Source: Symbiodinium natans
Lineage: Eukaryota; Sar; Dinophyceae; Suessiales; Symbiodiniaceae
Direction of reading: 5' to 3'
NCBI GenBank assembly: GCA_905221605.1
Contig: CAJNDS010002273.1
Span: 62,001-126,000 of the forward strand
Length of the DNA stretch: 64,000 nt
The position numbers were made by a program, and so were the translations under genes. Shown in pieces: positions 32,288 to 42,562 of the stretch (position 1 is the stretch's first letter; every line of letters begins with the position of its first letter). The notes below the pieces were generated by a model. It saw only the letters and a list, made by a program, of their open reading frames with translations. It did no database searches and was not told where the DNA came from.

Positions 32288-35200
32288 CTGGGTGTTTAGG
32301 GTTTAGGGTTTAGTAACCGGGGTTTAGCAGAAAGCCTACAAGGAGAGCCCAAAGTCACAAAGCACTGCCCACATGGCCCACATGAAGGCCTGAGATTTAA
32401 GCACGGGGCCATCGATAGCCAGAGTTGCTTGCGCAGCAGCTTTGAGTTTCGACGTCGCCGCCTCTTCTATGGGCGCGAGTTCAACTTGTGCTCTGACCGA
32501 CTGCAGGTGAGTTTGTACTATCCCATACTTTATCTTCATCTTATCTTTACTCTATTCTTTCATTGCTGCTGTCTTACATCCTTACCCCCCTTAGTATTGC
32601 ATCATGAGTCTTCGATTTCTATGCCATTCTATTCCGTTATAGCCAATATACCATATACGAGAGTTACAAAGTTCTGAGCCTCCTGGGCCGCTTTCTTGTC
32701 GGCCACTCTCCTCGGACACACGACTCGCTTTTTTCCGTCCAACTTTCAGAAGCTTCAAAGAAGTGCTCGCGTACCTTGGGAAAATATAGCTATGAACAAG
32801 AATCGTCATACTCTACATATAATAACAATACAAATATCGTATAATCGAGTAATAGTGACATTAAGTCCCTTTTGGGGGGGTTCTCATTTCAAGGGTGCCG
32901 TATGATTCCGAAAAATGCCAGAACGGACCCTAACTTTGAAAACTACCCTCTTGAGAGCTCGGGTACCTGGACCAAGTGAGCCAAGTCGCCTTTTCTTATT
33001 CGGCCGTGCTGACATGGGAAGCGGCAGAATCTCTACAGAGTCAACACAGCACGTGCCTCATTACATGCAGTAGCGTAGTTGAATGCTGCACCGTTTGGGC
33101 TGCGCCATTTAGCTAGTAGTTTGCGATATCCTGCTGCAAATCGGAGGCTGCCGAAATTTCAGCTGCGACCGAGCGACCGACGATTTTCAGTACCAACAAG
33201 AGTGGTTCGGCGGTGCTTTTTGTGCTCTCGTGCGCGGCGCCCCATCTGCGCGCAGCGTTCAGAGTCTGATTTTGCCGAGTGCCAGCATGCAGTTCAAAGT
33301 TCTGATCGTGTTGCCACTCCTTCGTGGCAGCCGACAGTAACAGGGGAGTTGAGTTCTGTACATAACGAATACATAATGTACACTTTTCAGCAGTGATGTT
33401 CACATGGTTCTCCTCTGTACAAATTCTGAGACCATCTTAACACCCTGCTCAGCAGTGCGGATCGGCTCCAAGCATTTACAGAGCCGCATAAAGGAAGCAA
33501 TGGACACATACTATCTGAAAACACATCCTTCTGGACCTCTGGTACTCGCACCTTTCCCATCTTGAGAGGACTGGGCGCCGTCTAGCACTATGTGTCAGAA
33601 CTTCACTCTGGCTTTGGCGATCCTGACTGGCTGCGTGCAAGCATTCACAGCAGGTCGGCTAATGTTCAATAAGTTACCCTTTTCAACCCTATAGCCCGAA
33701 ATCCTAAACTCCGTAACCAAGAATATGCTCTTCCAAACTAAGGCTCCAAGGTCACTCGGCGAGTGGGACTCTAGCCAGCAACTCATCGAAGATATTGCCG
33801 GTGCGACGGCGAGGGTTGACGTTCCTCGCCATGGGCTCTACATCTGTGAACTGCCTTTTACTATCTGCTAGCAACGAGTTCGCATCTTTGTCACATTTCA
33901 TATCTGATTATCCCTGTAGACTGGTCTGGGCTCCCATGAAGGCCCAGCAATTGGCCTTTGGAGAGTCTACCAATCTACCACCAAGTGTCACAACAGTGCT
34001 GCGCCGGACGACCGTGCGTGTCGGTCGTAGCTGCTGTCGTGTCTGGTTGAAGCTGCTGCCTGTAGTACACAGCGGCAATGTCTGGAGCTGTAAGATGGCT
34101 TTGTCTTGTGTTGGGAATGTGAACAGCAGAGGCCGAACATGTATAAAGAATCATAAGGGTAGACTAAGGCTTGAATAAGGACAACACTTACCTCACAGCC
34201 ACGGAATACGATTCGCTCCGCGGGGTTCTTTCAGAAAGACATCATTGGGAACAACTTCTCTTGCAGCCATGGATGCCGACAGGGAACGTCCGACTGGCAA
34301 CCTGGCAGGTATGGAAACTTGGTTTAGGGCTTAGAGTTTAGGGTTTTTTTGGGTGTTTAGGGTCTAGGGTTTAGGGTTTAGGAAAGCTTGTAGGAAGCTG
34401 CTAAGCCGAGAAGCATCCGGATCTTCTTCCGGCCAACCCTCTGCAGCCAGTGCGAACGCAAGCTCCGCCGAGGTTGGGTCTGCCCTTGAGGTGAAGACCA
34501 AGTCCTGGTTCGAAGTCTGACTTTGGGGCTCGCGACTTTTTTTGGTTTGCACCCGACAATAAGCTGATGGACAAGTCATGTGAAACTCGTGTCAAAGAGG
34601 ACCAAGGAACCATCCCATGGGTCGCCAGAAGTGCCTCGCACATGGCCGGAAGACCTGGGGATCTTATGGGCTGCTTTTACTTCGTCTTATTAATGGGTCC
34701 TTTCTGGCGGTCACATGTTAAGGCCTTTTCCCCCAAGCCATCCATCACGAAGTTACCACACGCTACGCTCTCTCCCTGTCACACCTTGTGACCCCACCTC
34801 TGTTTCCAAGCCATCCATCACGAAGTTACCACACGCTACGCTCTCACCCTGTCACACCTTACGGGCTAGTACTTATGACCCTGTGAACGGAACCCACCCT
34901 CGGGACCCCAACCGCCTAACTTTCCAGGGCTTACCAAAAGACCATACAATTTATAAAGGAAATATAAGTGAGTAAGCGATCGCATGATTTCCATATGAAA
35001 TTTGGGCTTTTAATGCACTCTTTTGCCGTGCGCTAAGAAAATACGTACACGTACGGGCTGCTTTTTGTCAGGTTGCAGCCTCCTCTTCAATGAATTCGGC
35101 GTTGGGCTTCTCTAACAACTTCAAGCCTTCTTCTTGGCACCAAGAGAACCGGTGCGAAACCATGGATGCTGACTTTACCATCCAGAACCAACCGTCCCAA

Positions 35201-36258
35201 GTCACCCAAACGTCCGATATCTGCATGGTCCAGCTGAAGGCACATGCGGCACGAGCATCTGCATCCTCCAACCCTGGCGAAGTTGCCATGAGCAAGTCGG
35301 CCTTATGGCCTGGGCCGGGAGTGCAAATACCCTAAATATCCTGAATCTGAAGATGTTTAGATGCCGACCCTTAAAGCCTTGAGGCCTTTAAAACGACCGA
35401 GAAAGGATCACCTGAGGCCTGACACAAGGCCACATGCATTTTGCGTTTCGGCCAATTTCGAATTAAGCTCTAAGTGCAGGCTGGGTGGCACACGAGCAAC
35501 TTTGGCATGAGCCGAAACCTTGCATCACAAGGGTCATGATGGGCTCAAGTTGCAGATACGCAAGAAGGATAAGGACCCCTGCTGCATAGATTTGCAAACC
35601 GCGAGCTGGGCAGGGCACAGGGCCGGGCATAGTGCATAATGCATCTAAATGACTCACAACAGAAACCATTAACACACAACATGCGTCAATGGTCCCTTTC
35701 TGTGGGGACCCTTAACAAAGGGACCCTCCGCATGTAGAGAGCCGCATATGCGTGCTGATGCTGCCATCCTGGTAGCTTCTTCAACCCGACCGTCTGCCGA
35801 AGCTCTTCGATGCACCATGCAGCTTTGGGCAAAGTGTCCTGCCATTTTGTGCACAATACCCCACTACAGGTTTAGGGTCTAGGGCTCAGGCGTTAGGGCT
35901 GGGTCCGAACGTCAGGCTCCTGGGCTCATGACGCGTTCCTGCGAGAAGTTACCCAGGATGTTCCCATTCCACGGTGGCAGGCATTGCTCTGAAAAGACCT
36001 TCAGAAGCCTGCTGTCTCTGACAACTTCTGCAGCTAGGCATGATTGGCATTCTTGGCATTGAACCTTGAGACTTCCAACAACAAGGAGATCCTCCATCCG
36101 ACCCGCATCGAACACAAAGAGTGCCGCGGTGTGGCCGCTGTAGAGTGCTGCAGAGAGGGGAGTGCCTTTAACCTCAGGAGTTGGGCAAAGTATCCACAAA
36201 TCCCAAAATCCTTCGCCCGTCGATGTGAAGGCAGTCCGAAGAAGGCATCTAGTTGCCG
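32288..36258 (-). other. Duplicate of the exon-like island region
   Basis: Matches 9503-13473 with a constant offset and no difference found by eye. It holds the same unassigned minus-strand islands, including the ankyrin-like GTPLSAALYSGHTAALFVF (about 36075-36185) and the 73-bp tandem pair (about 34734-34860). Unlike copy 1, the sequence continues past 36258, giving the true right flank. Confidence 0.4.
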
Positions 36259-36878
36259 CCCACCTCTGTTCTCCCCTCCTAGTTTTCTTTCGGATTTGCA
36301 AATGATGCGATCAGCTGAGCTCACTAAATTCAAGGCTCATCATCTTCAGCTAGTAAACTTCTGGTCCCTGCACATCGATACTGACCAACGTCACCCATCC
36401 CGTAAGCCCGCAGGGGGTAACAGGGTCAACAATCATCTTCACTCTTTTGGGTCATGGTCGAAGTGCACGAAATTTTACGAAGCCTCCATAACGCTCCCAA
36501 CCTTTGCTTTCGGCCCACCGTGCTGCGCTTGTCCACCACAGACACCGGCAGGTTCGTGCCCTCCAGGTTTGCCGAGAAAGCGAACCTGAGTAGCACAAAC
36601 GATGGCAACGAGGCTCGCTAACTATGTCTGCCTCGCCACAGGAAGGTTGCCACAGCCGTTCACATCCGGAGACCCCTCGCTATATCCCCGGATTTCATAG
36701 GGTACCTCATTCCCTCATTCCCTTCGAAACTCAGCACTTCCTTTCATTCCCAAGGCACACGGACATGTCCTTGGCCGCATCGGGTTGCTCAGTGCGTTGT
36801 GCCAGCAGCCTGACCAGCGTCGAGATCCTCGGCTCGTCATCAAAAGATTCAACTGGAATACCTGGGCCCCTTCAAACC

Positions 36879-36966
36879 GGGGGTTTACGAAAAAAGGGGT
36901 ACCTTATATTCTAAGGGGATCCTATTATTTACGGTCCATATTAGGGCCGTGTTCTCGTAAACCCCC
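36879..36966. mobile_element. MITE-like GGTACC hairpin
   Basis: About 88 bp with ends GGGGGTTTACGA and TCGTAAACCCCC, an exact 12-nt terminal inverted repeat with the outer G/C run. AAGGGGTACC follows the left end. Same family as the hairpin at 43055 (inner CTAAGGGGATCCTA-type core). Confidence 0.8.
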
Positions 36967-37434
36967 AACTTGTGAAGCGAAGAATCCCACTAGCACGCGC
37001 CCCCGTGACGATGAGGCGATAGCGGCTTTGCTTGCCTGGGTGATGCGCTGCTGGAGAGCTTGATCAGGCTTCACGAATCGAGAACTATCTGTTCTAGAAC
37101 GTTGTGAGAAAGCCCTAAACCCTCTTTTGCCGCCCCTGACTCTCTAAATGACATGTCAGATCCCAACAGCTTGCTGCCTGGCCTTCCGACTTACACAAGG
37201 AAATCCCATCAAGGCCCATCAGCATCAACAAAGTCCCAGCCCCACCATAGCCCTAAACCCTAGAGACCCGACAAACCCTAAACCCTGAACCCTACAGAAG
37301 GGCCATGTGGCTGATTGGTGCAGGTACCTCGGCCTCCGCGCCCGCGTGAACACTGGATCTTTCGGACCTCAGTCGCTGCATTGCTCCGCAATGCCCACAA
37401 AGCCGTATAATGACAAATGGTCTTATAAATGTGT

Positions 37435-37520
37435 GTGTGTGTGTGTGCGCATAATATGTGAGCAATAAGAACAGAATAGAAATACGTGCAAGACTCTATA
37501 CTATATATATATATATGTCC
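37435..37520. repeat. (GT)n and (AT)n microsatellites
   Basis: A GT run at about 37431-37448 and an AT run at about 37500-37517, with no coding signal around them. Confidence 0.9.
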
Positions 37521-37691
37521 ATATATGTAGTTAGTGATATTTCTAAGCAAGTAAACGAGCGAATAGACATACATGCAAGCCCAAGATGCAGCAGACCCAA
37601 CCGTCGAGCTTTGAACATGGCAGACGCCTTGCCCTGCAGCACCACCGAGCTATGCCTCCCGAGCACCAGAAGATGCAGAGTGAACTTTGCA

Positions 37692-37803
37692 GGTTTAGGG
37701 TTTAGGGGTTTAGGGGTTTAGGGGTTTAGGGGTTTAGGGGTCTAGGGGTTAGGGTTTAGGGTTTAGGGTTTAGGGTTTAGGGTTTCGGGTTTAGGGTTTA
37801 GGG
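37692..37803. repeat. Telomere-like array with octamer variant TTTAGGGG
   Basis: One TTTAGGG unit, then five to six TTTAGGGG octamers in a row, then TTTAGGG heptamers again. As in the CCCTGAA block at 17856-18017, a variant unit is locally homogenised. Confidence 0.93.
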
Positions 37804-37926
37804 TGCCCAGTTTGGGCCTCAGAGCGCGTGGGAAGGCAATCTTGGGGTCGGATTGGAACGTTAACTTTGCAAGACTAAACTCGTTCATTCTCAAGAGGCT
37901 GCGTCGAATGTGGATGTCATGTTGCA

Positions 37927-38021
37927 CCCCTAAACCCTAAACCCTAAACCCTAAACCCTAAACCCTAAACCCTAAACCCTAAACCCTAAACCCTAAACCC
38001 TAAACCCTAAACCCTAAACCC
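37927..38021. repeat. Perfect CCCTAAA array, about 13 units
   Basis: Uninterrupted CCCTAAA heptamers, opposite in orientation to the TTTAGGG array 120 bp to the left. The two arrays form an inverted pair around about 120 bp of unique sequence. Confidence 0.97.
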
Positions 38022-38129
38022 CTTGCCTCAACAGGTCCTGCCACAAAGGCGACGAGGAGGGAAGCGCCTGTCGTGCAAGAAGGAGAGATGGGCAGGTTTT
38101 GCTGCACCCCAGTTGTGCCCAAAGCTGTT

Positions 38130-38230
38130 TGGGGATTTCCGATAATTGGGGGGGTACCCCTTAGACTGATATAATCCTTTTAGAGGAACCTCTGAAACAA
38201 GGGTACCCCTAATTTTCGGAAACTCCCCCG
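38130..38230. mobile_element. MITE-like GGTACC hairpin
   Basis: Left GGGGATTTCCGATAATT with GGGGTACCCC; right GGGTACCCCTAATTTTCGGA and AACTCCCC. About 101 bp, lying between two CCCTAAA arrays (37927-38021 and 38350-38424). Confidence 0.75.
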
Positions 38231-38349
38231 TTTTCTGTCATGGGATTCGGGCTGTCCGAGTCCATGCTGACTCTGCCTCGGCCAGGCTTGTGCTCACCTG
38301 TCGAAGTGAAGTGAGGGAAGCTCCGCTGCAGTACCTGACAGGCTTGGCA

Positions 38350-38424
38350 AACCCTAAACCCTAAACCCTAAACCCTAAACCCTAAACCCTAAACCCTAAA
38401 CCCTAAACCCTAAACCCTAAACCC
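38350..38424. repeat. Perfect CCCTAAA array, about 10 units
   Basis: Uninterrupted heptamers in the same orientation as the array at 37927-38021. Confidence 0.97.
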
Positions 38425-39547
38425 AACATTTTAGCAGAAGATCTTCCCTCCATGTGGCAGATGCAAAGACTGGCAAAGACTGAAGGATGACTTCAGCTTT
38501 CTGCAGACGTGAAGCGCCAAGGCAATGTTCAGGACTTGCGTGTTTGCCAAGTCCTGGGGGGACTTGCAACAGGCCCTCCGAGTTTGGAGCCGCAAGATTC
38601 TGAAGCAGCACCTCAGACATTCAGTCGGCTTGTGCAAAAAGAACTCCCAGGGCCTGAAGGCTGCAAGTGACACTTGCAGATGTTGCGGGTGCAGCCATGG
38701 TCGGCTTGGGTTACAAGATGCTCAGTGGCGACCTACCCCCAGCTTGCTCGAGCGGCTCACAGGGCGGAGATCCTTTTGCTTTTAATGAGTTCCTCAAATG
38801 AACACGTCGCAGTGAGGTCAGACAGAGAGGCAAGAAAGAGGCAGAGTAATGTTAACATAAGCAGGATGCAGCTAAAACGCACGGCCCAACTTTCTTAGCC
38901 GCACACGACATCTCATGCTGTACAGACATGTTAACATCCAATGGGCGCTGCCTTTGAGCAAGCCGCCTCTTAATTGAAGGTTGAAGCGAGCGAGCTCCAG
39001 ACTGTATGGCTTCCAGGCCAAGATGGTAACGTATGGTAGTGGAGGTCTGATAGAAATCGCAGCCCTCATCCATATATACATATATATATATACTGTATGT
39101 AAATCTGTATATCTTGTCCTCTGAGGCTTTTGGGGACGCTTTAGAACTTGAGCAAGCCCTTCTTCTCCAGACTGAACAGCTTGGTGACCTGAGCTACAAC
39201 TCCTCAAGGTCGACTTAAGCTTCAGAACAGCTTGCCGGCCCCTCACCGACATTCTGCGCAGGTAAAAAGCTATGGCACACAGGACTTCTGGCCCTAGCAC
39301 CATGGCAACTTGGTGGCTTGGCCTAGACATGGGATTCTGGGCATGACTGCGGCGCGATGCTATGGCCACTGCATATGAGGAATTGGGATGGACCAGATGA
39401 CCAACTGACATCCGGCATCCAGAGCTGACCGAAGACCAGGCCCATTGAAATGCCAGGCCCGGTATTGTGGAGCGAGGGAGCTCCACTGCTGCTTCTATAC
39501 ATACGCAAAGCATGACATCCAAGTGCGCATGAAAGATGGCGACGAAA
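38425..39547. other. Intergenic stretch, no gene assigned
   Basis: Open minus-strand frames at 38417-38673 contain SPQDLANTQVLNIALALH, faintly like the DLANT repeat proteins common in dinoflagellates, but too little to call. An AT microsatellite lies at about 39072-39095. Nothing else is supported. Confidence 0.3.
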
Positions 39548-42493
39548 CTACAAGTGTCCCTTCCCATGGCATCGCCGGCAGTCTTTGCAGAAGAAACACT
39601 TCTCGTCACGAGCCTGCACAGGGGAGCTACGACACTTACGACGCAGCTGCAACGAGTGGCCACACGAACACATGGACACAGCGAGGGCCATTGAAAAACC
39701 ACGCCCATGCTCAAATGTCCTTATGTCTCTAACCACCCTGAACCCGTGGTTGCATCCGGCGGCACTGTGGGCTGGGGCCCAGAACGTGCTAGCTGTGGGC
39801 CTTGTCATGATTCATGGAGGACTCGTGGACGAAGCCATGCCCATGGCAATGTGTGCCTGTGTAGGTATCATCAGCAAACATGCCGGCTCTTGTCTAAGCA
39901 CCTTATGAAGGAGAACCACAAACCTTGGTGTATCTGTTGGCGAAGCTCACCCAGCTTGCTAGCGCCTTTTGGCTATCCTCATCTTCGGCAAGAGTGTGAT
40001 GACGTTCAGTGTGCACGGTAGTGTACACCTACAGAAGTGTGGCCATCAGCTGAAAGCTCTTTAAAGCTCCTCCTTCTGAGGGTGTATAATATGGGGTGTT
40101 GAGGGTTCATAGGGTTAAATTCCAGAGTTTATAGGGTTTAGCACAAACAAGGCCAAAGGGGCACATCTGACCGTGCTTGGTCCATGGGGTCGCTCCCTCA
40201 ATCTGGCCCCTTCCGTTGCAGCCGGAGCAGTCCTCTTCACAAGGGTGTTGGCTTGGCTGATGCGGGGGTGTACGAATTTTGAAGGACCCCTCCCCCCCCC
40301 CCCATATGGTCCAAAAATAGTAGGGTTCCCTCATAATACGGACCCCCAAAAAAGTACCCCTGTAATTTCGGAAATCCCCATGCGCAGGTTGTGCTTCATG
40401 TTGCCTTCTTGCCGTGGACGCATCAACTGACACTGGTTGTTGGTGGTGGCCAGATAGCTTGACGCATTGAACCGTCCTTGCAGAAGAAGCATCGGTTGTT
40501 TGGCCCCGCGTCGTGGGTCATACCTGAGCACCACTCTTTTCTATGCTCTTATCGGGAGTACGGGCTAGTCTGACAAGCTGGTCGGTGACCACGCTGCAGG
40601 GGAAATACATAGCAATGCCCACCCCGCGAAAAATGTCTTGTCCATTCACCCATTCAGTCGTCTGGAGTCTTGGGCTGACTCGCACAAGGCAAGATCAGTT
40701 GAGACATGCTGAGACTTCCGTGAACCCTTTATTGCAGTAATGAGGCGTAACCCCTCAGCTAAACTATCTGCACATTTCGTCTTGGGTGTTTGTTCACTCC
40801 CGCATAGCTTGTCGGCGACTAAGAAACGAGCATGTTGCTCTTCTGATGTCGTAGGTTCACCAAACCTTTCAACACATAGCTCTGGAAGGGGGGGGGGAGG
40901 GGGAAGATTCCACTCCTCTTTCGAACCTTTAAGGACAAACAGAATTTTGAATAGTGCCGGGAGCCACAGTGTGCTTCCACGCTTTTCCAGCTGCTTTTCT
41001 ATATCCCGTCAGCCGTTTCTACCACACCTTTCGAGCTGCTCTTCCATGCCGAGCCATCCATGACATGTTTACCACGATTTTCTTGCTTACATAAGCGTCC
41101 ACGCACTTAATGGTCCGTGCTTCCGTGCAGTTCTTGCGTTCGTCTGGCCCTTTTGCTACGACCGCCGCTCTGCACTATCTTCGGGTGAGCCAAGCCACTT
41201 GAATCGTGGAAGAAGCCCTTGCCCTCGCACTTGAAGCACTGCTGCCGCCCTCCGAACCCAGACATTCCGAACGCCTCCATGAAGCCCCCATCGTGGCCTT
41301 TTCCAGAGAATCGGGAGCTGTTCGCTGAAGTCCAGACGAAAAAGGGACCTGACACCTTTAACCTTCTAGTGACAACAGACTTGACAATGACATGTTAACC
41401 TCTGTTTGCCTGAGCCATGGTGATGGTGGTGGTGGCCATGGTGGCGGTGATGCGGGCTATTGCCCCTGCCCCAGCAAGCATCACAATCCTCACAGAAGAA
41501 GCACCGCTTGTCTGGGCGCTCATCATGGTTCATGGTCGAAGTGTGGCGGAAGCCACGCCCGTCACACTTGGAGCAGTAACCCTGATGTGAAGAATGGCTG
41601 GAGCCATGAAGCATTGCAGCTCCTGCTACTCCAGCCAGGACGCCCGCCACTGCACCTGCCCCAAGCATGCCAGCTCCAAATCCTCCACTACCTCCGCTAG
41701 CAGGTGGAGCTGGGCTTGCTTGCACTGGATAGCCGCTGGGATAGGCAGGCTGTGGGTAGGGCTGGGTAGTTACAGGTGTGGCATAAGGTGAAGCCACCGG
41801 CACTCCCTGGACAACTGGTGTGGCTGGCACGGCGGGCACAGCCACCGGCGCTGCCATGGCGGGTGCTGATGCCTGCAGTGCTTGCTGCGCCTGCAGTGCT
41901 TGTTGCGCCTGCACAGTAGTGACAGGGGAGCCTGGCACGGTCACAGCGGCCGTGCCCGGCATCGGCTGAGCCACTGCAGGCAGCGGCTGGCCTAGTGGCA
42001 TCGGCTGGGCCACTGCGGCCACGGCAGGCATTGGCTGGGCCACTGCCACCCCTTGTGCTGTGGCGTACGCTGGTTGGCCCAGTGGTGCAGGTGACAAGAA
42101 TGCGGCCAAAGCAGGCACCTGAGACAGGCTCTGGATTTGGCTGGCGAGGTGGCTGAGATAGTTTGCAAGTCCCCGCTGCCGCTCGGCATTGAAGTTGCCG
42201 AGGTTTAACATCTTCCGGAGGCCAACGGTGCCCTTCGGTGGCAGCTGCAAGCGTGATAAGTTGACCGTGCTAAGCTGGGCGTCCAAGTCCAGGAACTGAC
42301 TGTACCGCTTCTTGCAAAGCCACTCCCGCAAATCCTCAACGACACGGATACTGTACCTTGGGCTGGCACACAGCTTGCATACATTGCACCGGGGTCCTCG
42401 ACACAGCTTTCCCAGGTTCACAGGACAGCAGTGCAGCTCACGGAAGAGGCCTACAGTACACCAAGCTGCAAAGTAGACCACTACTAAAGCCAT
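39548..42493 (-). CDS. PX-domain protein with repeated CxxCxGxG zinc modules, multi-exon
   Basis: Exon 1 (41410..42493) starts at ATG 42493 and encodes a short Cys-rich leader, a PX domain (residues about 46-134: RYSIRV, KKRYSQFLDL, LPPK, RQRGLANYLSHL, ALAAFL), an Ala/Pro/Gln-rich linker with AVAQPMP repeats, a Gly-rich helix, module 1 (CSKCDGRGF ... CFFCEDCDACWGRG) and a His run. In-phase exons 41199..41297 (CFKCEGKGFFHDSS), 40477..40523 (MTHDAGPNNRCFFCK) and one from 40232 down (DCSGCNGRG) make module 2. Exons 39801..39856 (HCHGHGFVHESSMNHDK) and 39548..39613 (CFFCKDCRRCHGKGH, stop) make module 3. PX domains bind phosphoinositides; the modules resemble the DnaJ zinc domain. One link between 39857 and 40232 is unresolved. 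Confidence 0.72.
40265..40384. mobile_element. MITE-like GGTACC hairpin inside a GA-AG intron
   Basis: Left end GGGGGTGTACGAATTTTGAA, right end AAGTACCCCTGTAATTTCGG then AAATCCCCA. It sits inside the intron 40233..40476 of the PX gene, whose ends are GA and AG. Confidence 0.7.
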
Positions 42494-42497
42494 CTCC

Positions 42498-42555
42498 CCG
42501 AAACCCTAAACCCTAAACCCGAAACCCTAAACCCGAAACCCTAAACCCTAAACCT
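42498..42555. repeat. CCCTAAA/CCCGAAA tract 5' of the PX gene
   Basis: Mixed CCCTAAA and CCCGAAA units start 5 bp upstream of the PX-gene ATG and end in a short TATA run (42554-42562). They are either the 5' leader or an intron abutting exon 1. Confidence 0.85.
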
Positions 42556-42562
42556 ATATATA

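Noticed and set aside
38872-39714. 280-codon minus-strand frame
   Set aside because: It overlaps the zinc-module exons of the PX gene in another frame, crosses an AT microsatellite and shows no domain.
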